Assembly: GCA_963817375.1 (NCBI GenBank)
Contig: CAWFOB010000002.1
Coordinates: forward strand, 186,001-250,000
Direction: 5' to 3'
DNA: 64,000 nt
Source of the DNA: JACVRM01 sp963817375
Lineage (GTDB): Bacteria > Actinomycetota > Thermoleophilia > Gaiellales > Gaiellaceae
The notes beneath the pieces were generated by a model. It searched no databases. It had not been told where the DNA came from and worked only from the letters and a program-made list of their open reading frames with translations. Position 1 is the first letter of the stretch. Every line of letters starts with the position of its first letter. Shown here piece by piece: positions 29,330-37,862 of this stretch. The translations under genes were made by a program, and so were the position numbers.

Positions 29330-30376
29330 ATGGCGCAGATGACCGACCGAACCGAAGACCGCCTCGAGCGCCTGTACGCGATCGGCGGCGGTGAGGGCGC
29401 GAACCGCCCGGGGTTCAGCGAGGCCGAGGACGAGGCCCTCGACCTGGCCGCCTCGTGGATGGGCGAGGCGGGGCTCGACGTGGCCCGCGACGGCGTCGGC
29501 AACGTCGTCGGGCGGCTGGCCGGAGAGGATCTGGGGCTGCCCGAGGTCTGGACGGGCTCGCATCTCGACTCGGTGCCCCAGGGTGGGAAGTACGACGGCG
29601 CGCTCGGCGTCGTGGCCGGCCTGGAGGCGGTCGAGCGCCTGGGACGGCGGCCGCGCACGCTCGGGGTGGTCGTGTTCCGCGCCGAGGAGACCGGGTGCCA
29701 CGGAAGCCGCGCGTTCGTCTCGTCCGAGCAGCCGTTGCCGGGCGCATACGTGGAGGTGCACGTCGAGCAGGGGCCGCGGCTCGCCGCGGCGGACGCCGCG
29801 CTCGGCGTGGTCGGCGGGATCGCGGGGTACCTGCGCCGGAGCGTGACGTTCGAGGGCGTGGCCGGGCACGCGGGGACGACGCCGATGGCCGCCCGCGACG
29901 ACGCGCTCGTCAAGGCCGCGCAGTTCGTCCTGCGCGTGCGCGACGCTGCGGGCGACGACGCGGTCGCGACCGTCGGCCGGCTCGAGGTAGAGCCGGGTGC
30001 GGTCAACGTGATTCCCGGCCGGGTCACACTTTCCCTCGACCTCCGCGCCCCCGACGGCGACCGGCTGGACGCGCTCGCGCGGGAGCTCGGCGTCGAGCCG
30101 GTGCCGCGCAACGACCCGATCCCGATGGACGCGGGCGTCCGGGCGGCGCTCGCCGAGGAGCTCGCGGAGCGCGGCATGCCCGCTCGTGAGCTCGTCTCCT
30201 GGGCGGGCCACGACGCGGGCGTGCTCGCCGCGGCCGGGGTGCCGAGCGGGATGCTGTTCGTCCGCAGCCTCGCGGGCGGCGTGAGCCACACGCCGGACGA
30301 GTACTCGAGCCCCGAGGACGTCGACCTGGCGGTCAGCGTGCTGGCGGGCGCGCTGGCGCGGCTCGCACTACGCTGA
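29330..30376 (+). CDS. M20 amidohydrolase of the allantoate amidohydrolase / N-carbamoyl amino acid hydrolase group
   Basis: 348 residues. Metal ligands in order: His and Asp in TGSHLDSVPQGGKYDGALGV, Glu pair in FRAEETGCHGSRAF, His in VEVHVEQGP and His in AGGVSHTPDEYSSPEDV; the dimerisation-domain motif GVAGHAGTTPM is also present. These mark the AllC/HyuC group, which hydrolyses allantoate, ureidoglycine or N-carbamoyl amino acids. Its position beside the purine-degradation operons makes allantoate the best guess. At about 350 residues it is shorter than the usual 400-420, mostly at the N-terminus. ATG 29330; an alternative ATG is at 29339. Confidence 0.85.
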   Translation: MAQMTDRTEDRLERLYAIGGGEGANRPGFSEAEDEALDLAASWMGEAGLDVARDGVGNVVGRLAGEDLGLPEVWTGSHLDSVPQGGKYDGALGVVAGLEAVERLGRRPRTLGVVVFRAEETGCHGSRAFVSSEQPLPGAYVEVHVEQGPRLAAADAALGVVGGIAGYLRRSVTFEGVAGHAGTTPMAARDDALVKAAQFVLRVRDAAGDDAVATVGRLEVEPGAVNVIPGRVTLSLDLRAPDGDRLDALARELGVEPVPRNDPIPMDAGVRAALAEELAERGMPARELVSWAGHDAGVLAAAGVPSGMLFVRSLAGGVSHTPDEYSSPEDVDLAVSVLAGALARLALR

Positions 30377-30381
30377 TCGTC

Positions 30382-30933
30382 GTGCGGTACGTCGCCGCTT
30401 TCGCTGCGGTGCTCTTCATCGCCGGCACGGCGTTCGCCTCGAACGACTCGCCGAAGGCATTCGACCGGCCCGCGCGTCCCGGCGACGCAATTGGGTCAGC
30501 GATGGGCGCGCTCCCGGCACGGATAGGGAGCGTCGTCATGAGCCGGCGAGTTGCGACGTACGACGGAGGCCCGCACCGCCGCGGCCGGCTGTACCTCGTC
30601 CGTACGTCGCGTCGCTGGACGTGCGTCTTCTTCGTGTGGCGAGGTGCGGGCGGCGGCTGCAGCCCCGGGCCGCTCTTCGCCGATCGGCGCGTGAGCGCGA
30701 ACGCGGGCCAATTCCTTTCCGGGGTCGCTGCCGACGAGGTGACGCGAATCGTGGTCGTCGGCTCGCGGGGGGTGCGCCACCCGGTCCCGCTCTCGGCCGA
30801 TAAGGGCTTCATCTACGACTGCCGCGCGTACAACGGTTGCGCGTGCGCCGTCGCCTGGCTCGATGCCTACGCCGGCGAACGTCGCGTCGCGCACCAGCCG
30901 TGGCTCGGCATGGGCTGCCGCAAGCGCCGCTAG
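30382..30933 (+). CDS. Secreted protein of unknown function
   Basis: 183 residues from GTG 30382, with a signal peptide (VRYVAAFAAVLFIAGTAFASN). The mature domain contains RRGRLYLVRTSRRWTCVFFVWRGAGGGCSPG and a Cys-rich C-terminus (YDCRAYNGCACAVAW, GMGCRKRR), suggesting disulfides. It follows the amidohydrolase by 5 bp and overlaps the stop of the convergent DUF3830 gene by 4 bp. Not recognised. Confidence 0.55.
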   Translation: MRYVAAFAAVLFIAGTAFASNDSPKAFDRPARPGDAIGSAMGALPARIGSVVMSRRVATYDGGPHRRGRLYLVRTSRRWTCVFFVWRGAGGGCSPGPLFADRRVSANAGQFLSGVAADEVTRIVVVGSRGVRHPVPLSADKGFIYDCRAYNGCACAVAWLDAYAGERRVAHQPWLGMGCRKRR

Positions 30934-31337
30934 GTCTCGCGGAAGCTGATCGGCTGCGCGCCCTCCCAGAGGGTCAGCCGCCCGAGCTCCTTCAGCTGCT
31001 CCTGGCCCTCCACGAGGGTCGCGAAGTGGTTGGCCCACAGCTGCCCGGCCTTGCTCGCGAAGTTGCAATAGCCGTACGGGAACAGGAGCTCCGTCTCACT
31101 CTGGCCGCCCGGATAGAGCGCCAGCTCGCCCGGGTGCGGGTAGCTGGTGGCGTTCTCGGGGCCGATGCCGAGGTCGCGGTCGCCCCACGGGATCCAGTTC
31201 GACTCGCCGCTCCAGCGGCAGTGGATGATCCGGTCCTCCAACGGGAGGATCTTCTTGAACGCCGCCACGGTGTCCGGCGCGAGCTCGTCCTCCCAGCGCG
31301 CGACGAAGCGCATCCCGGCGGCCTCGATCTCCAGCAC
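30930..31337 (-). CDS. DUF3830 family protein
   Basis: 135 residues from GTG 31337. Family pattern: FKKILPLEDRIIHCRWSGES, IPWGDRDLGIGPENATSYPHPGE, LALYPGGQSETELLFPYG and FASKAGQLWANHFATLVEG. DUF3830 proteins have a cyclophilin-like fold and recur near purine or hydantoin catabolism genes; the biochemical role is not established to my knowledge. Last gene of the minus-strand purine operon, 22 bp after the GNAT gene, but a TAGGCT box 6 nt upstream of the start suggests it also has its own leaderless promoter. Confidence 0.82.
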   Translation of the reverse strand: MLEIEAAGMRFVARWEDELAPDTVAAFKKILPLEDRIIHCRWSGESNWIPWGDRDLGIGPENATSYPHPGELALYPGGQSETELLFPYGYCNFASKAGQLWANHFATLVEGQEQLKELGRLTLWEGAQPISFRET

Positions 31338-31343
31338 GCTCCG

Positions 31344-31349
31344 AGCCTA
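31344..31349 (-). promoter_or_regulatory. -10 box of the DUF3830 gene
   Basis: TAGGCT on the minus strand, ending 6 nt before GTG 31337; no Shine-Dalgarno. Confidence 0.45.
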
Positions 31350-31359
31350 TCGCCCAGGC

Positions 31360-32115
31360 TCAGCCGAAGTCGTCGACGAGCATGTGGACGTGCCCGACGC
31401 GCCGGAAGCCGGCGCGCTCGAGGATCGGCCGCGACATCGACCCGCCCTGCGTGATCAGCGCCGGCGTGCCGCGGACGACGGCCTCGTCCCAGCGGGCGCG
31501 CAGCAGCGCCCGGTAGGCGCCGCGGCCGCGCGCCTCCTCCAGCGTCGCGCCGCCGTAGAGGAGCAGCCCGTGCTCGGTCGCCGCGCACGTCCCCGCCGAG
31601 ACGATCCGGTCTTCCAGCCAGGCTGCGTGCATCACCGTCGGTGACTCCCGCCAGAGAGCGGGGAGCAGGTCGCGCGCCTCGGCGATCTCGTCCTCGGGCG
31701 TCCCGAACGCTTGCCACTGCACCTCGTTGGCGGCCCCGTACTCCTCGAACGTCTCGACGGCGCGCGCCTCGATTCCGTGCGGCCCCGCCGGCGGCGGCTC
31801 CGTGAGCACGAGCGCGACCGCGTACGGATCGCGGTCGTGGGTGAGCCCGCGCTCGAGCAGGAGCTCCACGAGGCCGCGCGGCTCGGCCGCGCTGCCGATC
31901 TCCCACTGGGTCTTCGTCCGCCCGCGCTCGCCGAGCAGCGAGCGCACCTCCGCGAGCACCTCGTCGACCTCGGCGGCTCCGAAGCGCTGGCGCTGCACCG
32001 TGTTCCACCCCAGCCCGGCTCCCATGCAGAGCGTGAACCGCGCCGTCTCGATCCGCTCGGCCCGCGGCCCGAGCGGCCCGAACGAGTTGGGGTACTCGGC
32101 GACCTCGCGGAGCAC
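31360..32115 (-). CDS. GNAT-family N-acetyltransferase
   Basis: 251 residues. GTG 32115 shares one base with the puuD stop (TAGTG), so the genes are coupled. The C-terminal half has the acyl-CoA-binding arrangement: TVMHAAWLEDRIVSAGTCAATEHGLLLYGGATLEEARGRGAYRALLRARWDEA, where ARGRGAYRALL replaces the Q/RxxGxG/A loop, and ends ILERAGFRRVGHVHML. The N-terminal half is a second, more degenerate domain (PNSFGPLGPRAERIETARF). The acceptor is unknown; its place inside the purine operon is intriguing. Confidence 0.75.
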   Translation of the reverse strand: MLREVAEYPNSFGPLGPRAERIETARFTLCMGAGLGWNTVQRQRFGAAEVDEVLAEVRSLLGERGRTKTQWEIGSAAEPRGLVELLLERGLTHDRDPYAVALVLTEPPPAGPHGIEARAVETFEEYGAANEVQWQAFGTPEDEIAEARDLLPALWRESPTVMHAAWLEDRIVSAGTCAATEHGLLLYGGATLEEARGRGAYRALLRARWDEAVVRGTPALITQGGSMSRPILERAGFRRVGHVHMLVDDFG

Positions 32116-33296
32116 TACTTGGTCGGCGCGCCCTGGTCGAACCAGGCCGCCAGCTCGCTGCGCTCGGCGTCGGTCATGTGCGTGATGTTCCCGAGCGGCA
32201 TCGCCTTCAGGCGCACGGCCTGCAGCTCGATCGCGTCCTTGCGGGCGGCGATCTCCTCCGGCGTGTCGAAGACGACCCCCGCCGGCGGGCTGGTGAACGC
32301 CGGGTTCGTCGGGTGGATGGAATGGCACTCGGCGCAGCGTGTCGCGATGATCGTCTGCACCCGGGTGAAGGTGATCGTGCCGGTCGCGGCCGGCACGGCC
32401 GTCGTGCTCGGCCGGATGAGGATCGCGATCACTCCGACGGCGAGCGCGGCGGACGCCGGGATCCACCAGACGGTGCGGCCCTCGTGGCGCAGGTTGAAGT
32501 AGTGGCGCACCCATGCGCCGACCACCATCAGCGCGACGATGACCGCCCAGCCGTGCGCGTGCGCGTACGCCGTCGGGAAGTGGACGGCGATCATCGCGAT
32601 CAGCACCGGCAGGGTCAGGTACGTGTTGTGGATCGAGCGTCGCTTGCCCTCGATGCCGGGCGCCGGGTCGGGCTCGCGCCCCGCCTCCTTCGCGCGCACG
32701 AGCTTCCAGTGGCCGGGGATGATCACGAAGAGGACGTTCGCGGCCATGATCGTCCCGAGCATCGCCCCGAGCTGGACGTCGGTGCCGCGGCCGGAGAAGA
32801 CGTGGCTGACCCCCCAGGCCGTCAGCGTCACCAGCGCGAGCCCGGCGCCGGCCAGCCAGAGCTCGTGCCCGTCCAGCACCCTGCAGAGCGCCTCGTAGAC
32901 GACGTAGCCGCCGGCGAGCAGCGCGATGCTCAGCCCGGCCGCTTCCCAGCCGCTGATGTTGGCGACAGCAGGGTCGACGAGGTAGATGCGGGCGTGCACG
33001 TAGTAGAGGGCGACGAGCAGCGCGAACCCGGAGAGCCAGGTCGTGTACGCCTCCCACTTGAACCAGTAGAGAGGGCTCGGCAGCTCGTCCGGGGCGACCC
33101 GGTACTTCTCCACCCGGTAGAAGCCGCCGCCGTGGATCTCCCACTCCTCGCTCACGTCGTCGCGGTTGCGGGAGGGCCGCAGGTGCTTGTCGAGGGCCAC
33201 GAAGTAGAACGAGGTGCCGATCCAGACGATGGCGGCGATGACGTGCAGCCAGCGCAGCAGGAACTGCGCCCACTCGTCGAGGTAGTCCCAGTCCAT
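32115..33296 (-). CDS. puuD: Membrane urate oxidase PuuD with C-terminal cytochrome c domain
   Basis: 393 residues. Oxidises urate to 5-hydroxyisourate at the membrane. N-terminal eight-helix urate-oxidase domain (FLLRWLHVIAAIVWIGTSFYFVALD, SPLYWFKWEAYTTWLSGFALL, IMAANVLFVIIPGHWKLVRA, HNTYLTLPVLIAMIAVHFP, HYFNLRHEGRTVWWIP), then a C-terminal cytochrome c with the haem motif CAECH and axial-ligand region KAMPLGNITHMTDAER. It lies in a unit with uraD and uraH, which convert its product to allantoin. The start ATG 33296 is 11 bp after the uraD stop. Confidence 0.93.
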   Translation of the reverse strand: MDWDYLDEWAQFLLRWLHVIAAIVWIGTSFYFVALDKHLRPSRNRDDVSEEWEIHGGGFYRVEKYRVAPDELPSPLYWFKWEAYTTWLSGFALLVALYYVHARIYLVDPAVANISGWEAAGLSIALLAGGYVVYEALCRVLDGHELWLAGAGLALVTLTAWGVSHVFSGRGTDVQLGAMLGTIMAANVLFVIIPGHWKLVRAKEAGREPDPAPGIEGKRRSIHNTYLTLPVLIAMIAVHFPTAYAHAHGWAVIVALMVVGAWVRHYFNLRHEGRTVWWIPASAALAVGVIAILIRPSTTAVPAATGTITFTRVQTIIATRCAECHSIHPTNPAFTSPPAGVVFDTPEEIAARKDAIELQAVRLKAMPLGNITHMTDAERSELAAWFDQGAPTK

Positions 33297-33307
33297 CAGC
33301 CCTCGAG

Positions 33308-33328
33308 TTAGTGGCTGACAGCCACAAA
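33308..33328. repeat. Dispersed 21-bp palindromic repeat, copy 2
   Basis: TTAGTGGCT-GAC-AGCCACAAA (8 of 9 arm pairs match). On the minus strand it supplies the last codons and TAA of uraD (VAVSH-stop). It sits inside the operon, between uraD and puuD. Confidence 0.75.
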
Positions 33329-33742
33329 CCCTCTCTGCCAGCGGTCGAGCGCGATCGACACGAGGTCGTCGCAGCCCGTGTCGAGCTCCTCGACGCGCGT
33401 GCGCTGCAGGCGCTCGCGCAGTACGGGGACGATCTCGGCGCGTGAGCGGCCGTTGACGAAGACGACGAAGCGGAAGCCGAACTTCTTCTCGTAGGAGCCG
33501 TTCAGCTCGGCCAGCTCGGCAAGGACGGCCGGATCGTCGCCGTGCTGCTCGGGCGAGCGCTCGCCGATGCGCGGGTGGGCGGCGAGCGCCGCCGCCTTCT
33601 CGTCCTCGCTGGCCCCGCGGACGACGTTGCGCGCGACGCCGAGGGGATCCTCGCGCTCGGCCAGATGCTCGACCAGGCGCGTCCGGCCGGAGAAGAGCCC
33701 GGCCAGCTCGTCGACCGTCAGCTGCCGCGGTAGCTCGCGCAC
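33308..33742 (-). CDS. uraD: OHCU decarboxylase UraD
   Basis: 144 residues from GTG 33742, overlapping uraH by 25 bp. Decarboxylates 2-oxo-4-hydroxy-4-carboxy-5-ureidoimidazoline to S-allantoin. Features: LTVDELAGLFSGRTRLVEHLAERE, the catalytic-site HPRIGERS, ELAELNGSYEKKFGFRFVVFVNGRSRAEIVPVLRERL. The final five residues (VAVSH) come from the palindromic repeat, not from the usual conserved sequence. Confidence 0.9.
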   Translation of the reverse strand: MRELPRQLTVDELAGLFSGRTRLVEHLAEREDPLGVARNVVRGASEDEKAAALAAHPRIGERSPEQHGDDPAVLAELAELNGSYEKKFGFRFVVFVNGRSRAEIVPVLRERLQRTRVEELDTGCDDLVSIALDRWQRGFVAVSH

Positions 33743-34008
33743 GAGTAGGGCGAGACGAGGAGGGGGACGTGGTGGTGGCCGGCGCCCAGCTCCACGTCGA
33801 GGGCGACGCGGTGGAAGAAGGCCGACGGTGGGTGGAAGACGAGCGTGTGGAGCCCGGCCTCCAGGCGGTCGCCGAGCTGGGCGATGCGGCCGTCTCCGTC
33901 GGTCGTCCCCGACGCGACGAGCGCGCCGTCGTGGAAGAGCTCGACGCGGACGCCGGCGGCCGGGCGGCCCTCGCCGGTGTCGAGCACGTGCGTGGAGAGG
34001 GACGTCAT
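33718..34008 (-). CDS. uraH: 5-hydroxyisourate hydrolase UraH
   Basis: 96 residues from ATG 34008. Transthyretin-like enzyme that opens 5-hydroxyisourate to OHCU. Family motifs: LSTHVLDTGEGRPAAGVRVEL with the first active-site His, ASGTTDGDGRI, FFHRVALDVELGAGHHHVPLLVSPYSCASYRGS ending in the diagnostic YRGS. ATG overlaps the stop of the upstream deaminase (ATGA). Confidence 0.95.
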   Translation of the reverse strand: MTSLSTHVLDTGEGRPAAGVRVELFHDGALVASGTTDGDGRIAQLGDRLEAGLHTLVFHPPSAFFHRVALDVELGAGHHHVPLLVSPYSCASYRGS

Positions 34009-35330
34009 GCCAGGAACCTTCGCGCATTCCGGCGGTGCTCCTGGGCGATCTGGCTTTCGTCGGCGTTGACCAGGTGCCCGTCGCGCACGACCTCCTCGCC
34101 GCCGACGTAGAGGCGGTCGACGCGCTGCGGGCCTGCGAAGACGAGTGATGCGACGGCGTCGTCGGCCCCGCCGTGCTCGAGACCATCCATCCGCCAGACG
34201 GCGAGGTCGGCACACATGCCGGGCTCGATCGTGCCGATGTCGGCGCGCCGGAGCACGGCGGCGCCGCCGACGGTGGCCAGCCGGAGCGCGCCGCGCGCAC
34301 TGAGGGCATGTGGCCCACCGCGCCCGCGCGCCACAAGCAGCGCCTCCTTGACCTCGAGAGCGAGATCCCCGCGCTCGTTCGAGGCCGACCCATCGACGCC
34401 GAGCCCGACCCGGACGCCAGCGTCGAGGAGCTCGCGCACCGGCGCTACCCCGGCGCCGAGGCGCAGATTGGACGTCGGGCAATGCGCTACGCCAACGCGC
34501 GCGCGCGCGAACCGGTACACGTCCTCGGGGGAAAGGTGGACGCAGTGCGCGCACCAGACGTCTCGTGCCAGCCAGCCAAGCCGGTCCAGGTACTCGACCG
34601 GCCGGCACCCATAGAGCTCGAGGCAGTACGACTCTTCCTCGACCGTTTCGGCGAGGTGTGTGTGGAGGAGCACGCCCTCGCGCCGTGCGAGCTCCGCCGA
34701 TGCCTTCATCAGCTCACCGGTGACCGAGAACGGTGAGCACGGCGCAACGACGACCTGCGTTCGTGCCCCCGCGGCCGAATCATGCAGTTCGCCAATCAGG
34801 CGCTCGGTGTCGGCCAGGACGTCGTCGATCGTCTCGACGAGCGAGTCCGGCGGCAGCCCGCCGTCCGACTCGCCCAGGTCCATCGAGCCGCGTGAGGCCA
34901 CGAGGCGCACGCCGAGCTCGCGCGCTGCCTGCACCTCCGCCTCGATCAGCCCGGTCTCGCCGCGGGGGAAGACGTAGTGGTGGTCGAACACGGTCGTGCA
35001 GCCGGACAGGGCAAGCTCGGCCAGCCCGGTACGCGCCGCCGCGTACTCGGCCTCGGCGTCGAGCCTCGCCCATACCGGGTAGAGCGTCTTCAGCCAGGTG
35101 AAGAGGTCGGCCTCCTGCGCGCGCGTGCGCGTGAGGCTCTGGTACAGGTGGTGGTGCGTGTTGACGAAGCCCGGCGTGACGAGCGCGCCGCCGAGGTCGA
35201 CGCGCTGGCCGGACGGCGGCTCGCCGCCCCCCACCGCCGCAACCAGGCCGTCCTCGACCAGGACCCAGCCCTCGCGGTGCTCGCTCCCCGCGTCGTCCAT
35301 GGTCGCAACCCACGCGCCCGTGAGCAGCAT
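34005..35330 (-). CDS. 8-oxoguanine deaminase (amidohydrolase family)
   Basis: 441 residues. Zinc amidohydrolase expected to convert 8-oxoguanine to urate. Metal-site motifs: NTHHHLYQSLTRT, HTHLAETVEEE, CAHCVHLSPED, GLGVDGSASN. The N-terminal MLLTGAWVATMDD and the HTHLAE/GVDGSASN pair match the 8-oxoguanine deaminase subgroup (close to hydroxyatrazine ethylaminohydrolase). It lies between ade and uraH with overlapping starts and stops (TGATG upstream, ATGA downstream), which agrees with urate formation. Guanine or a related purine cannot be excluded. Confidence 0.85.
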   Translation of the reverse strand: MLLTGAWVATMDDAGSEHREGWVLVEDGLVAAVGGGEPPSGQRVDLGGALVTPGFVNTHHHLYQSLTRTRAQEADLFTWLKTLYPVWARLDAEAEYAAARTGLAELALSGCTTVFDHHYVFPRGETGLIEAEVQAARELGVRLVASRGSMDLGESDGGLPPDSLVETIDDVLADTERLIGELHDSAAGARTQVVVAPCSPFSVTGELMKASAELARREGVLLHTHLAETVEEESYCLELYGCRPVEYLDRLGWLARDVWCAHCVHLSPEDVYRFARARVGVAHCPTSNLRLGAGVAPVRELLDAGVRVGLGVDGSASNERGDLALEVKEALLVARGRGGPHALSARGALRLATVGGAAVLRRADIGTIEPGMCADLAVWRMDGLEHGGADDAVASLVFAGPQRVDRLYVGGEEVVRDGHLVNADESQIAQEHRRNARRFLA

Positions 35331-37024
35331 CAGTCCGCGCGCAGGCTGACGAGCTCGAAGCGGTCGACGTCGACCAGCCCGCGGTCGGTGATCTTCAGCG
35401 CGGGGATCACCGACAGCGCCAGGAAGGCGAGCGACTGGAACGGCGACGGGAGCGTGCAACCGAGCCGGTGCGCCGCCTCCACGCAGCCTTTGCTCGCCTC
35501 GACCACCTCGTCGAGCGGCGCGTCCGAGAGCAGGCCCGCGACCGGGAGCGGAAGCTCGGCGCGGACGCCGCGATCCTCGACCACGACCACGCCGCCGCCG
35601 ATCTCGCTCAGCCGCGTGACCGCGCGCGACATGTCGTCGTCGTCGACGCCGACGACGACGATGTTGTGCGCATCATGCGCGACCGTCTGCGCGAGCGCGC
35701 CCGACTTCAGCCCGGTGCCGCGGACGAGGCCGACGCTCATCCGGCCGGTGCCGAGGTGCCGCTCGAGCACGGCGATCTTCGCCAGGTCGCGGTGGGGGTC
35801 GGCGACCACCTCGCCGTCGACGACCGTCGGTTCCTCCACGAGCGACTCGGTGACGATCTGGTCGGGGACGATCCCGATCACGCGCGCGCGACCGCCCTCC
35901 CACGGGATGCGGAAGCGGTTCGAGCCGACGGGCCGGATGCGCACCGTGTGGCGGACCCAGTCGGGCACCTCGTGGCGGGCCGAGGCCTCCACGTGCCTGC
36001 CGGCCTTGAGCACGAGCTCCGGCTCGAACCGCTCGAGGTCGGGCAGTACGAGCACGTCGGCCTGGTAGCCGGGCGCGAGCGCGCCGAAGTCGCGGAGCCC
36101 GTGCCAGGTTGCGCCGTTCAGCGAGGCCATGACGAGGGCGTCCTCGGGAGTGACGCCGCTCGCGACCGCCTCGCGCACCATCCCGTTGATGTGACCCTCG
36201 GCCACGATGTCCTCGGGCTCGCGGTCGTCGGTGCAGAACGCGAGGCGGTGCGGCCCGAACTCGGCCACCAGCGGCAGCAGGTCGTGGAGGTTGCGCGCGC
36301 CCGAGGCCTCACGGATCAGCACCCACATGCCCACGCGCAGGCGCTCGCGGCCCTCCTCGACGGTCCGCGCCTCGTGGTCGGAGCGGATGCCGGCAGCGGC
36401 GTAGGCGTTCAGATCCTTGCCGAGCACGCCCGGGGCATGGCCGTCGACATGCGTCGCGCCCTCGAGCGCCAGCTTCTCGAGCTCGTGCTCGTCACCGCCG
36501 ACGACGCCGGGGAAGTTCATCATCTCGGCGAGCCCGAGCACCCGGCGGCGGCGCAGGAGCCCCTGCAGGTCGCCGGGCGAGAGCGGCCGCCGCGGCGACT
36601 CGAACTCCGAGGCCGGCACCGAGGACGAGGCCATGAAGAAGACGTCGAGCGGGATGTTCTGCGACATGTCGGCGATCCAGTGGATGCCGTCCGTGCCGAG
36701 CACGTTCGCGAGCTCGTGCGGGTCCGCGACCACCACCGTCGTCCCGAGCGGGACGACCAGCCGCGCGAACTCGTCCACGAGCAGCTTCGACGACTCGAGG
36801 TGCATGTGTGAGTCGATGAAGCCGGGCACGAGGTAGCGCCCGGTCGCATCGAGCGTCTCCGTGCCCTCGTAGTCGCCGACGCCGGCCACGAAGCCGTCCA
36901 CGATCGCCAGGTCGCCTTCGAGCCATTCGCGCGTGAAGACGGACAGGACCCGCCCGCCGCGCACGATGAGGTCGGCCGGCTCGTCGCCGCGCGCGACTGC
37001 CAGCCGTCGGCGGAGGTCGGTCAT
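35330..37024 (-). CDS. ade: Adenine deaminase
   Basis: 564 residues from ATG 37024. Converts adenine to hypoxanthine. Amidohydrolase features: YLVPGFIDSHMHLESSKLLVDEFARLV, ADPHELANVLGTDGIHW, DVFFMASSSVPAS, GDEHELEKLALEGATHVDGHAPG, AFCTDDREPEDIVAEGHINGMVREAV and the C-terminal adenine-deaminase domain (VAHDAHNIVVVGVDDDDMSRAV). First gene of the minus-strand operon. A TAGGGT box (37038-37033) lies 8 nt before the ATG, so it is probably leaderless and shares a 37-bp gap with the xdh operon. Confidence 0.95.
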   Translation of the reverse strand: MTDLRRRLAVARGDEPADLIVRGGRVLSVFTREWLEGDLAIVDGFVAGVGDYEGTETLDATGRYLVPGFIDSHMHLESSKLLVDEFARLVVPLGTTVVVADPHELANVLGTDGIHWIADMSQNIPLDVFFMASSSVPASEFESPRRPLSPGDLQGLLRRRRVLGLAEMMNFPGVVGGDEHELEKLALEGATHVDGHAPGVLGKDLNAYAAAGIRSDHEARTVEEGRERLRVGMWVLIREASGARNLHDLLPLVAEFGPHRLAFCTDDREPEDIVAEGHINGMVREAVASGVTPEDALVMASLNGATWHGLRDFGALAPGYQADVLVLPDLERFEPELVLKAGRHVEASARHEVPDWVRHTVRIRPVGSNRFRIPWEGGRARVIGIVPDQIVTESLVEEPTVVDGEVVADPHRDLAKIAVLERHLGTGRMSVGLVRGTGLKSGALAQTVAHDAHNIVVVGVDDDDMSRAVTRLSEIGGGVVVVEDRGVRAELPLPVAGLLSDAPLDEVVEASKGCVEAAHRLGCTLPSPFQSLAFLALSVIPALKITDRGLVDVDRFELVSLRAD

Positions 37025-37032
37025 CGGGGCCG

Positions 37033-37055
37033 ACCCTACCGGGGCTAACTACGCT
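37033..37055. promoter_or_regulatory. Compact divergent promoters of the ade and xdh operons
   Basis: The 37-bp gap (37025-37061) holds a minus-strand -10 TAGGGT (37038-37033), 8 nt from the ade ATG, and a plus-strand -10 TACGCT (37050-37055), 6 nt from the xdhB ATG. Each -35 region would fall at or in the opposite start codon, so binding at one promoter should interfere with the other. Confidence 0.55.
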
Positions 37056-37061
37056 AGCCCG

Positions 37062-37862
37062 ATGGAGGCGGAGTCGCCGCTGAGCCTGGAGGAGGCGCTG
37101 CGGCTCAAGGCGGAGCATCCCGACGCGGTCCCGATCGACGGCGGCACGGACGTCATGGTCGAGCTCAACTTCGACCGGCGCCGGCCCGAGCTGCTGCTCG
37201 ACCTGAACCGGGTCGAGGAGCTCGACGGCTGGTCGGCCGACAACGGCACGATCCGCCTGGGTGCCTCGCTGACCTACACACAGGCGATGGAGCGGACCCT
37301 CGCCGCGCGGCTGCCGGCGCTGGCCGAAGCGGCACGCACCGTCGGCTCGCCGCAGATCCGCAACCGCGGCACGATCGGCGGCAACCTCGGTACCGCCTCG
37401 CCCGCGGGCGACGCGCTGCCGCCGCTGCTCGTCGCGGGCGCGCGCGTCGAGCTCGCGAGCGCGGGCGGCACGCGCACGCTCGGCCTCGAAGAGTTCCTCG
37501 TCGGCCCGAAGCGGAACGCGCTCGAGCCCGGTGAGCTGATCACGGGCGTCACCGTCGATGCGCGTGACCTGCCGCAGACGTTCATGAAGGTGGGGCCGCG
37601 GAACGCGATGGTGATCGCGGTCTGCTCGCTTGCGCTCGCCGTCGACGCCGAGCGGGACGAGCTCCGCGCAGCGTTCGGCTCCGCCGGGCCGGTGCCGACG
37701 CTGGTGCGCGCGCCGCTCGCCGAGGCCGCCCGCTTCCCCGAGGCGGTCGCCGCCGCGGCCAGCCCGATCGACGACGTGCGCGGCAGCGCCGGCTACCGCC
37801 GGCACGCGCTCGCCGTCCTGACGCGCCGCGCCCTCGAGCGGTGCGGTGTGGAGGCCAGATGA
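37062..37862 (+). CDS. xdhB: Xanthine dehydrogenase FAD-binding subunit
   Basis: 266 residues from ATG 37062. FAD-domain motifs: LEEALRLKAEHPDAVPIDGGTDVMVELN, GASLTYTQAM, AARTVGSPQIRNRGTIGGNLGTASPAGDALPPLLV and AVCSLALAV. Passes electrons from the Fe-S subunit to FAD. Stop overlaps the start of the next gene (ATGA). First gene of the xdh operon. Confidence 0.92.
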   Translation: MEAESPLSLEEALRLKAEHPDAVPIDGGTDVMVELNFDRRRPELLLDLNRVEELDGWSADNGTIRLGASLTYTQAMERTLAARLPALAEAARTVGSPQIRNRGTIGGNLGTASPAGDALPPLLVAGARVELASAGGTRTLGLEEFLVGPKRNALEPGELITGVTVDARDLPQTFMKVGPRNAMVIAVCSLALAVDAERDELRAAFGSAGPVPTLVRAPLAEAARFPEAVAAAASPIDDVRGSAGYRRHALAVLTRRALERCGVEAR

